Shown here: piece by piece, positions 19,773 through 28,207 of the stretch
How positions within the stretch are numbered: position 1 is the first letter of the stretch
Layout of the letters: each line of letters begins with the position of its first letter
From: Pseudotabrizicola alkalilacus
Lineage (GTDB): Bacteria > Pseudomonadota > Alphaproteobacteria > Rhodobacterales > Rhodobacteraceae
Direction of reading: 5' to 3'
Length of the DNA stretch: 64,000 nucleotides
NCBI RefSeq assembly: GCF_003443995.1
Contig: NZ_QWEY01000002.1
Location: 496,001-560,000 of the forward strand
Program-made: the position numbers and the translations under genes
Notes under the pieces: model-generated
Database searches by the model: none
The model's input: the letters and a program-made list of their open reading frames with translations, nothing else
What the model was told of the DNA's origin: nothing

Positions 19773-20888
19773 ATGCCCACCTACACAGCCCTGACCACCC
19801 TTGCAGGCGACGATGCCGCCGAGGCCTTGGCCCAAGCGCTGGAGCGTATGCAGCCCGAGCCGCTGGAAGTGGAAATCTATGATGACGCCGAGGTGCCGGG
19901 CCTTGCGCGCGTTGTGGGGCTGTTCGCCAAAGCGCCGGATGCCACGCTGCTCGACGTGCTGGCCGAAGCGTTTGGCGCGACCCCGTTCAGCGTGACCGAA
20001 CAGACGCAGCGCACCTTTACCGCGCTGACCACCCTGCCGGGCGAAGCAGCGGCCAAGGCTCTGGCCGAGGCGATCGAGGCGATGGAACCGCCGCCCTATG
20101 GTGTCGGGGCCTTCGAGATCGAGGACGACTCGGGGCTGTGGGAGGTGGGATCCTACTTTCTGGACCAACCGGATGCCGGGATGCTGGATGCCCTTGGCAC
20201 GGCGCATGGGGCCAAACCCTTTGCCATTTCGGAACTGCCGGAAATCGACTGGGTGGCCAAAGTCCGGCGAGAGCTGGCGCCGGTAGAGGCCGGGCGGTTC
20301 TTTGTGTTCGGCAGTCACGATGCTGACCGCGCCGCAGATCTGGGGTCGGATCGTGTGGCCCTGCAGATCGAGGCGACGGTAGCCTTTGGCACCGGGCACC
20401 ACGGCACCACGCTGGGCTGTCTGCGCGCCTTTGACCGGCTGTTCAGCGCGGGGTTCGCGCCCGTAAAAGTGGCCGACATTGGCTGCGGAACGGCAGTTCT
20501 GGCGATGGCGGCGGCGGCGGTCCTGCCCGACGCGCTGGTGCTGGCCAGCGACATTGACCAGGTGGCGGTGGATGTGGCCCGTGCCAATGTGGCGATCAAT
20601 GGGTTGGACGGGCGGATTGAATGCATGGAGGCGGCGGGCTTTGCCCATCCGCGTCTGGCCGAGGCGGCGCCGTTTGATCTGGTCTTTGCCAACATCCTGA
20701 AAGGCCCGCTGATCGAACTGGCCCCGCCGATGGCGGCGCATCTGGCACTGGGGGGGCTGTGCATCTTGTCCGGGCTTTTGGTGGTGCAGGCCGAAGCGGT
20801 CACGGCGGCCTATGTCGCGGCCGGGTTTGATCCGGCGGGGCGCGAGGATATCGGTGAATGGTCCACGCTGGTCATGCGGCGTTTGTGA
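19773..20888 (+). CDS. prmA: Ribosomal protein L11 methyltransferase with duplicated N-terminal domain
   Basis: PrmA trimethylates ribosomal protein L11. The C-terminal methyltransferase part is standard: GTGHHGTT at residues 206-213, SAM motif I DIGCGTAVLA at 235-244, and NIL at 307-309. The protein is 371 residues, against about 290 for the family. The extra length is a tandem copy of the N-terminal substrate-recognition domain. Residues 3-76 (TYTALTTL to ATPFSVTE) repeat as 81-154 (TFTALTTL to AKPFAISE) with a 78-residue offset. The second copy looks like the canonical one (PPYGVGAFEIED); the first has diverged (PEPLEVEIYDDAE). The ATG at 19773 has AGAGG upstream, and no good internal start exists before copy 2, so both copies are probably translated. 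Confidence 0.9.
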   Translation: MPTYTALTTLAGDDAAEALAQALERMQPEPLEVEIYDDAEVPGLARVVGLFAKAPDATLLDVLAEAFGATPFSVTEQTQRTFTALTTLPGEAAAKALAEAIEAMEPPPYGVGAFEIEDDSGLWEVGSYFLDQPDAGMLDALGTAHGAKPFAISELPEIDWVAKVRRELAPVEAGRFFVFGSHDADRAADLGSDRVALQIEATVAFGTGHHGTTLGCLRAFDRLFSAGFAPVKVADIGCGTAVLAMAAAAVLPDALVLASDIDQVAVDVARANVAINGLDGRIECMEAAGFAHPRLAEAAPFDLVFANILKGPLIELAPPMAAHLALGGLCILSGLLVVQAEAVTAAYVAAGFDPAGREDIGEWSTLVMRRL

Positions 20889-20994
20889 GACAAAGCCCGG
20901 CGATTGTCGCCGGAAAGCCGCCTTTATTGCCCGAAAGCTGCCACATTTCTGCCCTACCGTAACAGGGTGGGGCGTATGAGTGTGGAGACTGGTC

Positions 20995-21360
20995 ATGTCT
21001 GACCCAAGCATCGCAGAATTCAACACCCGCATTGCGCGCATTCAAAAGGCCCGCGCCAAAGGTCTTGGCTTTGAGGCCGAGGGCACGCTTGGGCGATCTT
21101 TTTACACCCGCTCCGACCCAAGGTTTCGCCGCAGGCGGCGTGTACCTGTGCTGCGCCCCCTGATCTTTGCCCTTGTGCTCGGAACAATGCTGAAGGCGCT
21201 GTTTTTGCATCAGCTGGGTGCTGCGTCCTATGAGTCGCGCGTCGCAGGGCTGATGGCCGGGCAGGGGATCGATCGCATCGGCGGCTGGCTGATGCAGGCC
21301 GACCCGGTCACCTCGGCTGTGGCCCGCCAGTTAGCACTTTTCGGGCGCATCGGCGGCTGA
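20995..21360 (+). CDS. Small single-span membrane protein of unknown function
   Basis: This is a 121-residue protein. The first half is charged and basic (RIARIQKARAKG, RFRRRRRVPV); a membrane segment lies near residues 53-73 (LIFALVLGTMLKALFLHQLG); a short C-terminal part follows (ESRVAGLMAGQGIDRIG). The basic stretch before the helix predicts a cytoplasmic N-terminus. I know of similar proteins only as conserved hypotheticals in Rhodobacteraceae. The ATG at 20995 is used; a GTG five codons upstream is possible. A strong terminator follows. Confidence 0.65.
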   Translation: MSDPSIAEFNTRIARIQKARAKGLGFEAEGTLGRSFYTRSDPRFRRRRRVPVLRPLIFALVLGTMLKALFLHQLGAASYESRVAGLMAGQGIDRIGGWLMQADPVTSAVARQLALFGRIGG

Positions 21361-21388
21361 CGCATTCCGGCAGAACTGACGCAACAAG

Positions 21389-21421
21389 AAGGCCGCCAGA
21401 GCGATGCTCGGCGGCCTTTGT
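21389..21421 (+). terminator. Rho-independent terminator after the small membrane protein gene
   Basis: AAGGCCGCC at 21389-21397 pairs with GGCGGCCTT at 21410-21418, and the enclosed GAGC-GAT-GCTC extends the stem. A short T-run (TTTG) follows. It could also serve the DUF1127 gene arriving from the other side. Confidence 0.8.
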
Positions 21422-21468
21422 CATTCGGCTGATCCTTGGGCGGAGCCGTTGGCCATCAGGCCAATGGT

Positions 21469-21672
21469 TCAGCGGGTCAGGTTCTCGATGTCGCCGCGGC
21501 ACAGGCCGATATCATCAAGCTCACGGTCCGAGAGTTTGGACAGAGCAAGGCGGGTAATGCGGGCATCATTCCAGGCGGAGACAGCAGCGAACATGCTGCC
21601 GATCCCTTGAACGGCGCGGAAAATCGAGATGGCGCCGAACGGCGCCGTGCGGGTCGTCTCATAGGCGGCCAT
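21469..21672 (-). CDS. DUF1127 domain small protein
   Basis: This is a 67-residue protein whose C-terminal part (LSKLSDRELDDIGLCRGDIE) is the DUF1127/YjiS arginine-rich-like domain found in many small alphaproteobacterial proteins. Relatives have been linked to RNA-related and phosphate or stress adaptation roles, but no reaction is known. The ATG at 21672 is preceded on its strand by AAAGGATAACCGCC, a good ribosome-binding site. The gene stands alone with a long upstream region. Confidence 0.8.
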   Translation of the reverse strand: MAAYETTRTAPFGAISIFRAVQGIGSMFAAVSAWNDARITRLALSKLSDRELDDIGLCRGDIENLTR

Positions 21673-22009
21673 GGCGGTTATCCTTTTTAAACTGCTTATA
21701 CGAGAGGCACTTTTGCCCTCGCTCTGCCAGATAACGATGCTGCATGTGCAAAGCAAGATGGCCCCTTGGCATGGCAGCCATGCGCCAGTTGCATGGGGCT
21801 TTGCCCCAATTCTGCCTTGATTTTAAGGGTCTCGGGCCGTTTGGTCGCCAATCGCTCGCGGAAGGTCGTTTTTGCTGCGGCTGCGTAACAAGGGTGTAAC
21901 CAAAGGGCAAGCTCCGGCGCCGGTGCTGTGGCGTCCGGGAATTGGCTTGGCGAATGTTCCCCTTTCGTGCTAGCTCTTGAAAAAGCAGGACAACCGGGAA
22001 ACGGGGGCT
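21673..22009. other. Intergenic region between the DUF1127 gene and ruvC
   Basis: About 337 bp separate these divergent genes, and the region must hold both promoters. It is less GC-rich than its surroundings (for example TTTTTAAACTGCTTATACGA at 21684-21703). I could not identify a convincing paired -35/-10 set, operator or small open reading frame. Confidence 0.5.
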
Positions 22010-22531
22010 ATGGCAGGGATGCGGGTGCTGGGAATCGATCCGGGGTTGCGAAACCTTGGCTGGGGCGTGATCGACGTGGCAGGCGCGCGGATCACGCATG
22101 TCGCCAACGGCATCTGCCATTCCGACGGGGCCGAGGGGTCTTTGGCCGAGCGTCTGCGCAGTCTGCACGCGCAGCTGACCGAGGTGTTGCGGGTCTGGCA
22201 GCCCGACTCTGCAGCGGTGGAGCATACCTTTGTGAACAAGGACGCGGTGGCAACGCTGAAACTGGGGCAGGCGCGCGGCATCGCGTTGCTGGTTCCGGCG
22301 CAGTTCGGTCTGGCGGTCGGGGAATATGCGCCCAATGCGGTCAAGAAATGCGTGGTGGGCGTCGGACACGCGGCCAAGGTGCAGGTGGATCATATGGTGC
22401 GGCTGCAATTGCCGGGGGTGGTGATCGCGGGGGCCGATGCGGCGGATGCGCTGGCCATCGCCATCTGTCACGCGCATCATCTGCAATCATCGGGCCGGCT
22501 GGAGGCCGCATTGAAAAGGGCTGCAGGATGA
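22010..22531 (+). CDS. ruvC: Crossover junction endodeoxyribonuclease RuvC
   Basis: This is a 173-residue Holliday-junction resolvase. The four acidic catalytic residues are in place: Asp10 (GIDPG), Glu71 (AVEHTF), Asp143 and Asp146 (GADAADA). Family phrases [15 protein letters not shown] and YAPNAVKK are intact. The ATG at 22010 follows an ACGGGGG run; an upstream in-frame extension is not needed. The stop overlaps the ruvA start as ATGA, indicating translational coupling within a ruvC-ruvA operon. Confidence 0.96.
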   Translation: MAGMRVLGIDPGLRNLGWGVIDVAGARITHVANGICHSDGAEGSLAERLRSLHAQLTEVLRVWQPDSAAVEHTFVNKDAVATLKLGQARGIALLVPAQFGLAVGEYAPNAVKKCVVGVGHAAKVQVDHMVRLQLPGVVIAGADAADALAIAICHAHHLQSSGRLEAALKRAAG

Positions 22532-23226
22532 TCGGAAAAATCTCGGGCCGGCTGGACTGGCGGGGATCAGGCGAGGTGCTGATCGACGTGCGCGGCGTAG
22601 GCTATATCGTGCATGTGTCGGACCGCACCCTTGCCGGTCTGCCGCTGCTGGGGGAGCCGGTGTCGCTCTATACCGAACTGCTGGTGCGCGAGGATCTGCT
22701 GCAGCTGTTCGGCTTTCCGACCATGCTGGAAAAGGAATGGCACCGGCTGCTGGTCACGGTGCAGGGAGTGGGGGCCAAGGCGGCACTGGCGATTCTGGGC
22801 GCACTGGGGCCCGAAGGGGTGGCGCGGGCGATCACGCTGGGCGACGCACGGGCGGTGCAGGCCGCCCCCGGCGTGGGGCCGAAACTGGCGCAGCGGGTCA
22901 TTCTGGAGCTGAAGGCCAAGGCCCCTGCGGTGATGGCGGCGGGCGTCAGCCTGTCGGCGCGGGCCGAGGTGGATGATCAGGTGATCGAGGATATGGCGGC
23001 TCAGGCGGTGGCCCCGGTGCGGCCCGCCCCGAGAAAGACCGCCCGGTCTGATGAGGGCCCGTCCCGGCGCGCAGGCTTTACCGCCGACGCGCTGTCGGCG
23101 CTGCTGAACCTGGGCTACGGGCATGGCGATGCCGCGCAGGCGGTGGCCACCGTTGCAGGCGAAGAGCCGGAGGCGGATACCGCCACGCTGATCCGCAAGG
23201 CGCTGCGCCTGTTGGCACCGAAGTAG
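22528..23226 (+). CDS. ruvA: Holliday junction DNA helicase subunit RuvA
   Basis: This is a 232-residue junction-binding subunit. Domain I ([13 protein letters not shown]...[16 protein letters not shown]) is an OB fold. Domain II has helix-hairpin-helix repeats ([13 protein letters not shown] and [17 protein letters not shown]). A flexible linker of variable residues about 145-185 leads to domain III ([20 protein letters not shown]), which contacts RuvB. The linker is somewhat long, as in other Rhodobacterales. The ATG overlaps the ruvC stop by 4 nt. ruvB is not next: htpX comes between. Confidence 0.96.
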   Translation: MIGKISGRLDWRGSGEVLIDVRGVGYIVHVSDRTLAGLPLLGEPVSLYTELLVREDLLQLFGFPTMLEKEWHRLLVTVQGVGAKAALAILGALGPEGVARAITLGDARAVQAAPGVGPKLAQRVILELKAKAPAVMAAGVSLSARAEVDDQVIEDMAAQAVAPVRPAPRKTARSDEGPSRRAGFTADALSALLNLGYGHGDAAQAVATVAGEEPEADTATLIRKALRLLAPK

Positions 23227-23242
23227 GGGGGCGCTGCCCCCC
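23226..23242 (+). terminator. GC-rich hairpin GGGGGGC-GCT-GCCCCCC after ruvA
   Basis: A perfect 7-bp stem with a 3-nt loop overlaps the last base of the ruvA stop codon. A nearly identical hairpin (GGGGGC-GCT-GCCCCC) follows the EamA gene at 60276. It lacks a T-tract, so it may be a repeat element or a pausing/processing structure rather than a true terminator. Confidence 0.45.
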
Positions 23243-23250
23243 GCCCTGCG

Positions 23251-23280
23251 GGCCCCCCCCGGAGTATTTGGAAAAACTGC
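23251..23280 (+). repeat. Degenerate relative of the CCTCCGGCGGGAG element
   Basis: The sequence GGCCCCCCCCGGAGTATTTG, then GAAAAACTGC, keeps the GGAGTATTTGGAAA core of the dispersed element, but its left half is a C-run. It lies between ruvA and htpX, downstream of the hairpin at 23226. Confidence 0.45.
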
Positions 23281-23363
23281 AATTCAAGGCCTGTCCGGGG
23301 CGGCAGCTCTTTTCAAGCACGATGGCATTTCCCATATCAGGGGCTGTGACAAAGGGGTTTGCG

Positions 23364-24263
23364 ATGGGCGGATACGTCAAGACATTCATGCTGATGGCGG
23401 CGCTGACGGCGTTGTTCATGGGGTTGGGCGCGATGCTGGGCGGGGCCAGCGGCGCGGCGATTGCACTGGCGATTGCGGCGGCGATGAATGTCTTTGCCTA
23501 TTGGAATTCGGACAAGGCTGTATTGTCGATGACCGGGGCCAAGGCGGTGGATGAGGCCAGCGCGCCAGCTCTGGTGCGTATGGTCAACCGGCTGGCCGAT
23601 GGCGCGGGGATGCCGCGGCCAAAGGTCTATGTGATCGACACCGACCAGCCCAATGCCTTTGCCACCGGGCGCAACCCCGAGAATGCGGCGGTGGCGGCGA
23701 CCACGGGGCTGTTGCGGCGGTTGAGCGAGGACGAGGTGGCGGCGGTGATGGCGCATGAGCTGGCGCATATCCGCAACCGCGACACGCTGATCATGACGGT
23801 CACCGCGACCTTTGCCGGGGCGATTTCGATGCTGGCAAATTTTGCGCTGTTCTTTGGCGGCAGCCGCGACCGGCTCGGCGGCATGATCGGCACCATTGCC
23901 CTGATGATTCTGGCCCCCTTGGCGGCGGCGCTGGTGCAGATGGCGATTTCACGCTCGCGCGAGTATGAGGCCGACCGGGTCGGGGCCGAAATCTGCGGAA
24001 ATCCTTCATGGCTGGCGGCGGCGCTGCGCAAGATCGAGGCCTTTGCCAAGGGCATCGACAACAACGCAGCCGAGCGCAATCCGGCGATCGCGCATATGTT
24101 CATCATCAACCCGCTGCATGCCCATGCGCATGACAAGCTGTTTTCCACTCACCCCAACACCGCCAACCGGATTGCGGCGCTGGAGGCGATGCAGCCGGTG
24201 GCGCGGTCTTCGGTGCCGCGTGCGGGGGCACGGGTTGCGCCGAAATCCGGGCCTTGGGCCTGA
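23364..24263 (+). CDS. htpX: Membrane metalloprotease HtpX
   Basis: This is a 299-residue M48-family inner-membrane zinc protease that degrades misfolded membrane proteins, complementary to FtsH. The zinc site is HELAH at 131-135 plus Glu200 of REYEAD. Two N-terminal helices (about residues 7-25 and 29-46) and two central ones (143-164, 173-192) place the active site at the cytoplasmic face. The ATG at 23364 follows AAAGGGG. It sits between ruvA and ruvB, an insertion into what is usually an uninterrupted ruvAB pair. ftsH is also in this window (42276), so both membrane quality-control proteases are nearby. Confidence 0.92.
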   Translation: MGGYVKTFMLMAALTALFMGLGAMLGGASGAAIALAIAAAMNVFAYWNSDKAVLSMTGAKAVDEASAPALVRMVNRLADGAGMPRPKVYVIDTDQPNAFATGRNPENAAVAATTGLLRRLSEDEVAAVMAHELAHIRNRDTLIMTVTATFAGAISMLANFALFFGGSRDRLGGMIGTIALMILAPLAAALVQMAISRSREYEADRVGAEICGNPSWLAAALRKIEAFAKGIDNNAAERNPAIAHMFIINPLHAHAHDKLFSTHPNTANRIAALEAMQPVARSSVPRAGARVAPKSGPWA

Positions 24264-24321
24264 TGCGGGGGGCGTGATCTGACCGCTTGCAAAACTCCCG
24301 GCGTTCGGGGATTGTTCCGCC

Positions 24322-25350
24322 ATGTTGCAGCCAGACCCCGCCCTGCGCCCCGAGCGCCTGCCCGAAGACACTGACCGCGCCCTGCGCCCGCAAGGGTTGG
24401 ACGAGTTTATCGGCCAACAGGAGGCGCGGGCCAATCTGCGCGTGTTTATCGAAGCCGCGAAGATGCGCGGCGAGGCGATGGACCATACGCTGTTTCACGG
24501 CCCGCCGGGATTGGGCAAGACCACGCTGGCGCAGATCATGGCGCGCGAGCTGGGGGTGGGGTTTCGCATGACCTCTGGCCCGGTGCTGGCCAAGCCCGGC
24601 GATCTGGCGGCGATCCTGACCAATCTGGAGCCGCGCGATGTGCTGTTCATCGACGAGATCCACCGGCTGAGCCCGGTGGTGGAGGAGGTGCTGTATCCCG
24701 CACTGGAGGATTTTGCGCTGGATCTGGTGATCGGCGAGGGGCCTGCCGCCCGCACGGTGCGGATCGAGCTGCAGCCGTTTACGCTGGTGGGGGCGACCAC
24801 ACGTCTGGGCCTCCTGACCACCCCGCTGCGCGACCGCTTTGGCATTCCGACCCGGCTGGAGTTTTACACCGAGGCCGAGTTGTTCGAGATCGTGACGCGC
24901 GGGGCGCGTCTGCTGGGCGTGCAGGCGGAACCCGAGGGCTGCCGCGAGATTGCACGCCGCGCGCGCGGCACGCCGCGCATTGCGGGGCGCTTGTTGCGCC
25001 GGGTGGTGGATTTCGCGCTGGTCGAAGAGGGCGGGCGGATCAGCCGGGCGCTGGCCGACCGGGCGCTGACGCGGTTGGGGGTCGATCACCTTGGGCTGGA
25101 TGGCGCGGACCGGCGCTATCTGGTGCTGCTGGCCGAGAATTATGGCGGCGGCCCGGTGGGGGTGGAGACGATTGCAGCGGCCCTGAGCGAGCCGCGCGAT
25201 GCGATTGAAGAGGTGATCGAACCCTATCTGCTTCAACAAGGCCTGATCCTGCGCACCCCGCGCGGGCGGATGCTGGGTGCCAAGGCCTGGCGGCATCTGG
25301 GGCTTGAGGCACCGAAGGTGCCGGGGCAGGGCGATCTGTTCGAGGGCTGA
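24322..25350 (+). CDS. ruvB: Holliday junction branch migration ATPase RuvB
   Basis: This is a 342-residue AAA+ motor that drives branch migration with RuvA. Walker A GPPGLGKT is at 60-67 and Walker B DEIH at 111-114. Sensor 1 lies in [17 protein letters not shown], which also carries the arginine finger, and sensor 2 in [16 protein letters not shown]-terminal winged helix ([17 protein letters not shown]) is present. The ATG at 24322 is used. It lies 58 bp after htpX and may be co-transcribed with ruvCA-htpX. Confidence 0.96.
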   Translation: MLQPDPALRPERLPEDTDRALRPQGLDEFIGQQEARANLRVFIEAAKMRGEAMDHTLFHGPPGLGKTTLAQIMARELGVGFRMTSGPVLAKPGDLAAILTNLEPRDVLFIDEIHRLSPVVEEVLYPALEDFALDLVIGEGPAARTVRIELQPFTLVGATTRLGLLTTPLRDRFGIPTRLEFYTEAELFEIVTRGARLLGVQAEPEGCREIARRARGTPRIAGRLLRRVVDFALVEEGGRISRALADRALTRLGVDHLGLDGADRRYLVLLAENYGGGPVGVETIAAALSEPRDAIEEVIEPYLLQQGLILRTPRGRMLGAKAWRHLGLEAPKVPGQGDLFEG

Positions 25351-25370
25351 GTCTGTGGCCCGCGTCGCAG

Positions 25371-25405
25371 CGCTCCGCGCGGGAGGATGCAGGCAAGCAG
25401 CAATG
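25371..25405 (+). repeat. Degenerate relative of the CCTCCGGCGGGAG element downstream of ruvB
   Basis: CGCTCCGCGCGGGAGGAT followed by GCAGGCAAGCAGCAATG keeps the GGGAG core and the AAGCAGCAATG tail in the right order and spacing. It lies between the convergent ruvB and ribD stops. The match is by eye and imperfect. Confidence 0.4.
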
Positions 25406-25408
25406 ACC

Positions 25409-26500
25409 TTAACCGAGGGACCAGTGGCTGAGCGTGTCGGGACCGAGCGTCTGGTGGCCGATCAGCCGGAAGGCCGGGGCGTCGGCGAGGTGGGTCAGTT
25501 TGAGCGGGCCAAGGGCGGCGGTGCCGTCCGCGCCGATCAGCTTGCCCGCGCTCAGGTGGATCAGGTCATCGACAAGGCCCCCTGCGATCAGTGCAGCAGC
25601 GATGGTGCCGCCGCCTTCGCTCAGGATCCGTGTGATGCCGTCAGCCGCGAGCAGGCGCAGCGCCGCTGTCAGGTCCAGACGGCCATCTGGCGCGGGGCAG
25701 GGCAGCAGTCGCGCGCCGGTGGCAGCCCAGGCCTGTTGGGCGGCATGGGGGGCATCGGCGGCGTGGAGGATCCAGACCGGGTGCTGGCGTGCCGTTGCCC
25801 CCAGCCGGCTGTCGGGGCGGTGCGACAGGGTCCGGTCCAGCAGGATGCGCAGCGGCTGATGCGTGGCCCCGATGTCGCGCGCGGTCAGGTCGGGGTCATC
25901 GGCGCGGGCGGTGCCGGAGCCGACCATCACCGCATCATGGCTCAGGCGCAGACCGTGCACAAAGCGGCGCGCCTGCGGGCCGGTGATCCAGCGCGACTCA
26001 CCGCTGGCGGTTGCGATGCGCCCGTCGATAGTGGTGGCAAGTTTCAGGGTCACGAAGGGCAGCCCTTGGGTGATGCGCTTGAGAAAGCCCGCGTTCAGGC
26101 GAGTGGCCTGTTCTGCAAGGATATTTTCTGTGACTTTGATGCCAGCCGTGCGGAGCATGTCATGCCCCTTGCCCGATACACGCGGGTCAGGATCGGTGAG
26201 GGCGGTCACCACGCGGGCCACCCGGGCGGCGATCAGCGCTTCGGAACAGGGCGGGGTGTGGCCGTGATGGGCGCAGGGCTCCAGCGTGACATAGGCGGTT
26301 GCCCCCTGCGCATCGCCGGCCTGATCCAGCGCGCGGCGTTCGGCATGGGGGCGGCCACCCGGCTGGGTCCAGCCCCGGCCCAGGATGCGACCGTCGCGCA
26401 CGATCACACAGCCCACCGCAGGATTGGGCCAGGTGCGGCCAAGCCCCCGCGCGGCAAGCGCGAGGGCATGGGCCATATGGGTGTCGTCTGTCGGGTTCAC
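25409..26500 (-). CDS. ribD: Bifunctional riboflavin deaminase/reductase RibD
   Basis: This is a 363-residue enzyme catalysing two steps of riboflavin synthesis: deamination of the pyrimidine, then reduction of its ribosyl side chain. The N-terminal deaminase zinc site is His52-Ala-Glu54 with Cys76 and Cys85 ([12 protein letters not shown]). The C-terminal reductase domain has [13 protein letters not shown] and [14 protein letters not shown]. The start is a GTG at 26500 that overlaps the nrdR stop (GTGA), so translation is coupled to nrdR. Other rib genes are not in the window. A degenerate dispersed element precedes the stop of the convergent ruvB. Confidence 0.93.
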   Translation of the reverse strand: MNPTDDTHMAHALALAARGLGRTWPNPAVGCVIVRDGRILGRGWTQPGGRPHAERRALDQAGDAQGATAYVTLEPCAHHGHTPPCSEALIAARVARVVTALTDPDPRVSGKGHDMLRTAGIKVTENILAEQATRLNAGFLKRITQGLPFVTLKLATTIDGRIATASGESRWITGPQARRFVHGLRLSHDAVMVGSGTARADDPDLTARDIGATHQPLRILLDRTLSHRPDSRLGATARQHPVWILHAADAPHAAQQAWAATGARLLPCPAPDGRLDLTAALRLLAADGITRILSEGGGTIAAALIAGGLVDDLIHLSAGKLIGADGTAALGPLKLTHLADAPAFRLIGHQTLGPDTLSHWSLG

Positions 26501-26964
26501 TCTTCGGTTTTTTCTCCGGGCCGGAGTTCGCTGACGAATTTGTCGAAATCGTCGGCGGCCTGGAAGTTTTTGTAAACGCTGGCAAAGCGGACATAGGCCA
26601 CGGTGTCGATCCGCGCGAGGCTTTCCATCACGATGTCGCCGATGGTGCGCGACGGGATGTCGGTGTCGCCGATGGATTCCAGCCTGCGGACGATGCCGGA
26701 AATCATCTGGTCGATGCGCTCGGGGTCGATGGGGCGTTTCTGCATGGAAATGCGGATCGCGCGTTCCAGCTTGCCGCGATCAAAATCTTCGCGCTTGCCG
26801 GAGGATTTGATCACCACGAGGTCGCGCAATTGCACGCGCTCATAGGTGGTAAAACGCCCGCCGCAGGCCGGGCAGAACCGTCGCCGCCGGATGGCGACGT
26901 GATCCTCGGCTGGACGCGAGTCTTTGACCTGAGTGTCGATATTGCCGCAGAATGGGCAGCGCAT
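26497..26964 (-). CDS. nrdR: Transcriptional repressor NrdR
   Basis: This is a 155-residue ATP-cone repressor of ribonucleotide reductase genes. An N-terminal zinc ribbon has Cys3, Cys6, Cys31 and Cys34 (CPFC and CPAC). The ATP-cone spans about residues 49-139 ([20 protein letters not shown]). Family length is about 150. Its stop overlaps the ribD GTG start by 4 nt, an nrdR-ribD order common in proteobacteria. The 222 bp upstream region to the divergent small exported protein gene holds the promoter; I did not find a convincing NrdR box there. Confidence 0.95.
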   Translation of the reverse strand: MRCPFCGNIDTQVKDSRPAEDHVAIRRRRFCPACGGRFTTYERVQLRDLVVIKSSGKREDFDRGKLERAIRISMQKRPIDPERIDQMISGIVRRLESIGDTDIPSRTIGDIVMESLARIDTVAYVRFASVYKNFQAADDFDKFVSELRPGEKTEE

Positions 26965-27186
26965 TGGCCCCCTCCTCGCTTGTTCGTTGATGTGCCTGCC
27001 TCTGGTCCCGGTGTTGCCCCGGGTATGTATCCACGAACTATAGGGGGAAGTCAGCGATCTGGGCTAGGGCGAAGTTGCGGACACATGATCTGGGGGGGGA
27101 TGTGTGGCGTCGGGGACTCAGGCAAGGCTGTGCGGGCCATAGATCAGGCTGCTGGAATTCGTCACATCCGTGTTACAGTTTTCTGC

Positions 27187-27477
27187 ATGTGGATCCGACT
27201 CGCCCTGTCGCTGCTGCTGGTGCCGCTGCCTCTGGCCGCGCAATCGCCGATTGCCGAGGTGATCTGCGCGCCGCGTGCCGAGATGACGCAGCGCCTGAGC
27301 CTGCAATACGGCGCGCGACTGGCCGGGCAGGGGATCCGCAATCTGGAGATGATGATGGAGGTCTGGACCACGCCGCGCGGCGACTGGACGCTGGTGCAAA
27401 GTTACACCGACGGGCGGGCTTGCATCGTGGCGATGGGAGATGCCTGGGAGACGGTGGTGGAGGCTGATCCGGCTTAG
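27187..27477 (+). CDS. Small exported protein of unknown function
   Basis: This is a 96-residue protein with a signal peptide (MWIRLALSLLLVPLPLAA) cleaved probably before QSPIAEV. The mature part has two cysteines (VICAPRAEM and GRACIVAMG) that could form a disulfide in the periplasm. A central MMEVWTTPRGDWTLV stretch resembles conserved hypothetical proteins I associate with Rhodobacteraceae. Function is not known. The ATG at 27187 begins the signal peptide. Its stop lies 2 nt before the stop of the convergent HlyU-like gene. Confidence 0.7.
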   Translation: MWIRLALSLLLVPLPLAAQSPIAEVICAPRAEMTQRLSLQYGARLAGQGIRNLEMMMEVWTTPRGDWTLVQSYTDGRACIVAMGDAWETVVEADPA

Positions 27478-27479
27478 GC

Positions 27480-27758
27480 TCAGCCGAACAGCGTGTCGCC
27501 CAGCTGGTCGATCGCCTGCTTTGCCTTGGCAACCGAGGCTTCGGACGCCTCATCCAGACTGGCCCTTGTGTCGGCGCGGATCAAGTGGTGGGTTTTGACC
27601 TCGTCGCCAAAGGTCTTTTCAATGCGGGCCGCGATGCGAAACCCGCTGCCCTCTTTGATCGGGTCGGGGTAGATGCGGAAGTCGTTGTGCAGGATGGGTT
27701 CTGCGGCGGCGGGCGCAGGGGCGGATTTGCCGAAGAGGCGGGAGAGGAATGAGGTCAT
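27480..27758 (-). CDS. HlyU-family protein
   Basis: This is a 92-residue protein. After a short N-terminal segment (MTSFLSRLFGKS), the rest matches the HlyU family: FRIYPDPIKEGSGFRIAARI, KTHHLIRADT, and KAKQAIDQLGDTLF. The Pfam name derives from a Vibrio haemolysin activator, but these small proteins lack the DNA-binding fold of that regulator, so a transcription-factor role is doubtful. The gene is convergent with the small exported protein gene and follows the unknown gene at 27818 on the same strand by 59 bp. Confidence 0.78.
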   Translation of the reverse strand: MTSFLSRLFGKSAPAPAAAEPILHNDFRIYPDPIKEGSGFRIAARIEKTFGDEVKTHHLIRADTRASLDEASEASVAKAKQAIDQLGDTLFG

Positions 27759-27817
27759 TGAGCATACTCCGGTCTGGCCAAGATCGTGAAGGGGGGCTTT
27801 GGCCGCTGCTGCGGGAC

Positions 27818-28207
27818 TCAGTCAAGGGCCAGGGTTTTGACAGATCGCCAATCGTAGGCTCTGACACGATCCTGTTCGGCAGGAATGTCGGACTGCGTCA
27901 GCCCGGTGCTCGCGTAGAAACCGTCGGCAAATGAGCCTTCCGACGGCATGGGCGCGCCCCGATCAAGGCTCTCCTTGGAAACCACCAATACGGATACATT
28001 GGGGTGCCCGTGTTCGGCGCACATTGCAGCGGCCTCGTTCAGATAGCTGCTCAGCCCTTGGCCATTGACCTTTGACATACCCAGCCTGCGCGCGAGGTCG
28101 GAGTAGGTCAGCGCCTGCTCGCCTGATAACGCAGCCTTTGCAACAATCTGGATTGTTGCAAAGGCACGTTCCTTGGTCAGCGGCGTTACCTTGCGTTCCA
28201 CGGTCAC
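27818..28207 (-). CDS. Unrecognised protein coupled to rpoD
   Basis: This is a 129-residue protein with a GTG start that overlaps the rpoD stop (GTGA), so it is probably translated from the rpoD transcript. The middle, [20 protein letters not shown], reads like a winged-helix module. It is followed by [23 protein letters not shown] and a conserved-looking [12 protein letters not shown]. The layout loosely recalls small YxxLAxxLG-type helical domains that occur alone or fused to HNH endonucleases, but this is a weak by-eye impression. No catalytic motif, signal peptide or membrane segment is visible. Its composition looks less GC-rich than rpoD. Treat it as a hypothetical protein. Confidence 0.65.
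   Translation of the reverse strand: MTVERKVTPLTKERAFATIQIVAKAALSGEQALTYSDLARRLGMSKVNGQGLSSYLNEAAAMCAEHGHPNVSVLVVSKESLDRGAPMPSEGSFADGFYASTGLTQSDIPAEQDRVRAYDWRSVKTLALD

Noticed and set aside
26965-27186. NrdR box or FMN riboswitch upstream of nrdR-ribD
   Set aside because: No match to the conserved riboswitch core or to the NrdR box pattern could be recognised by eye.
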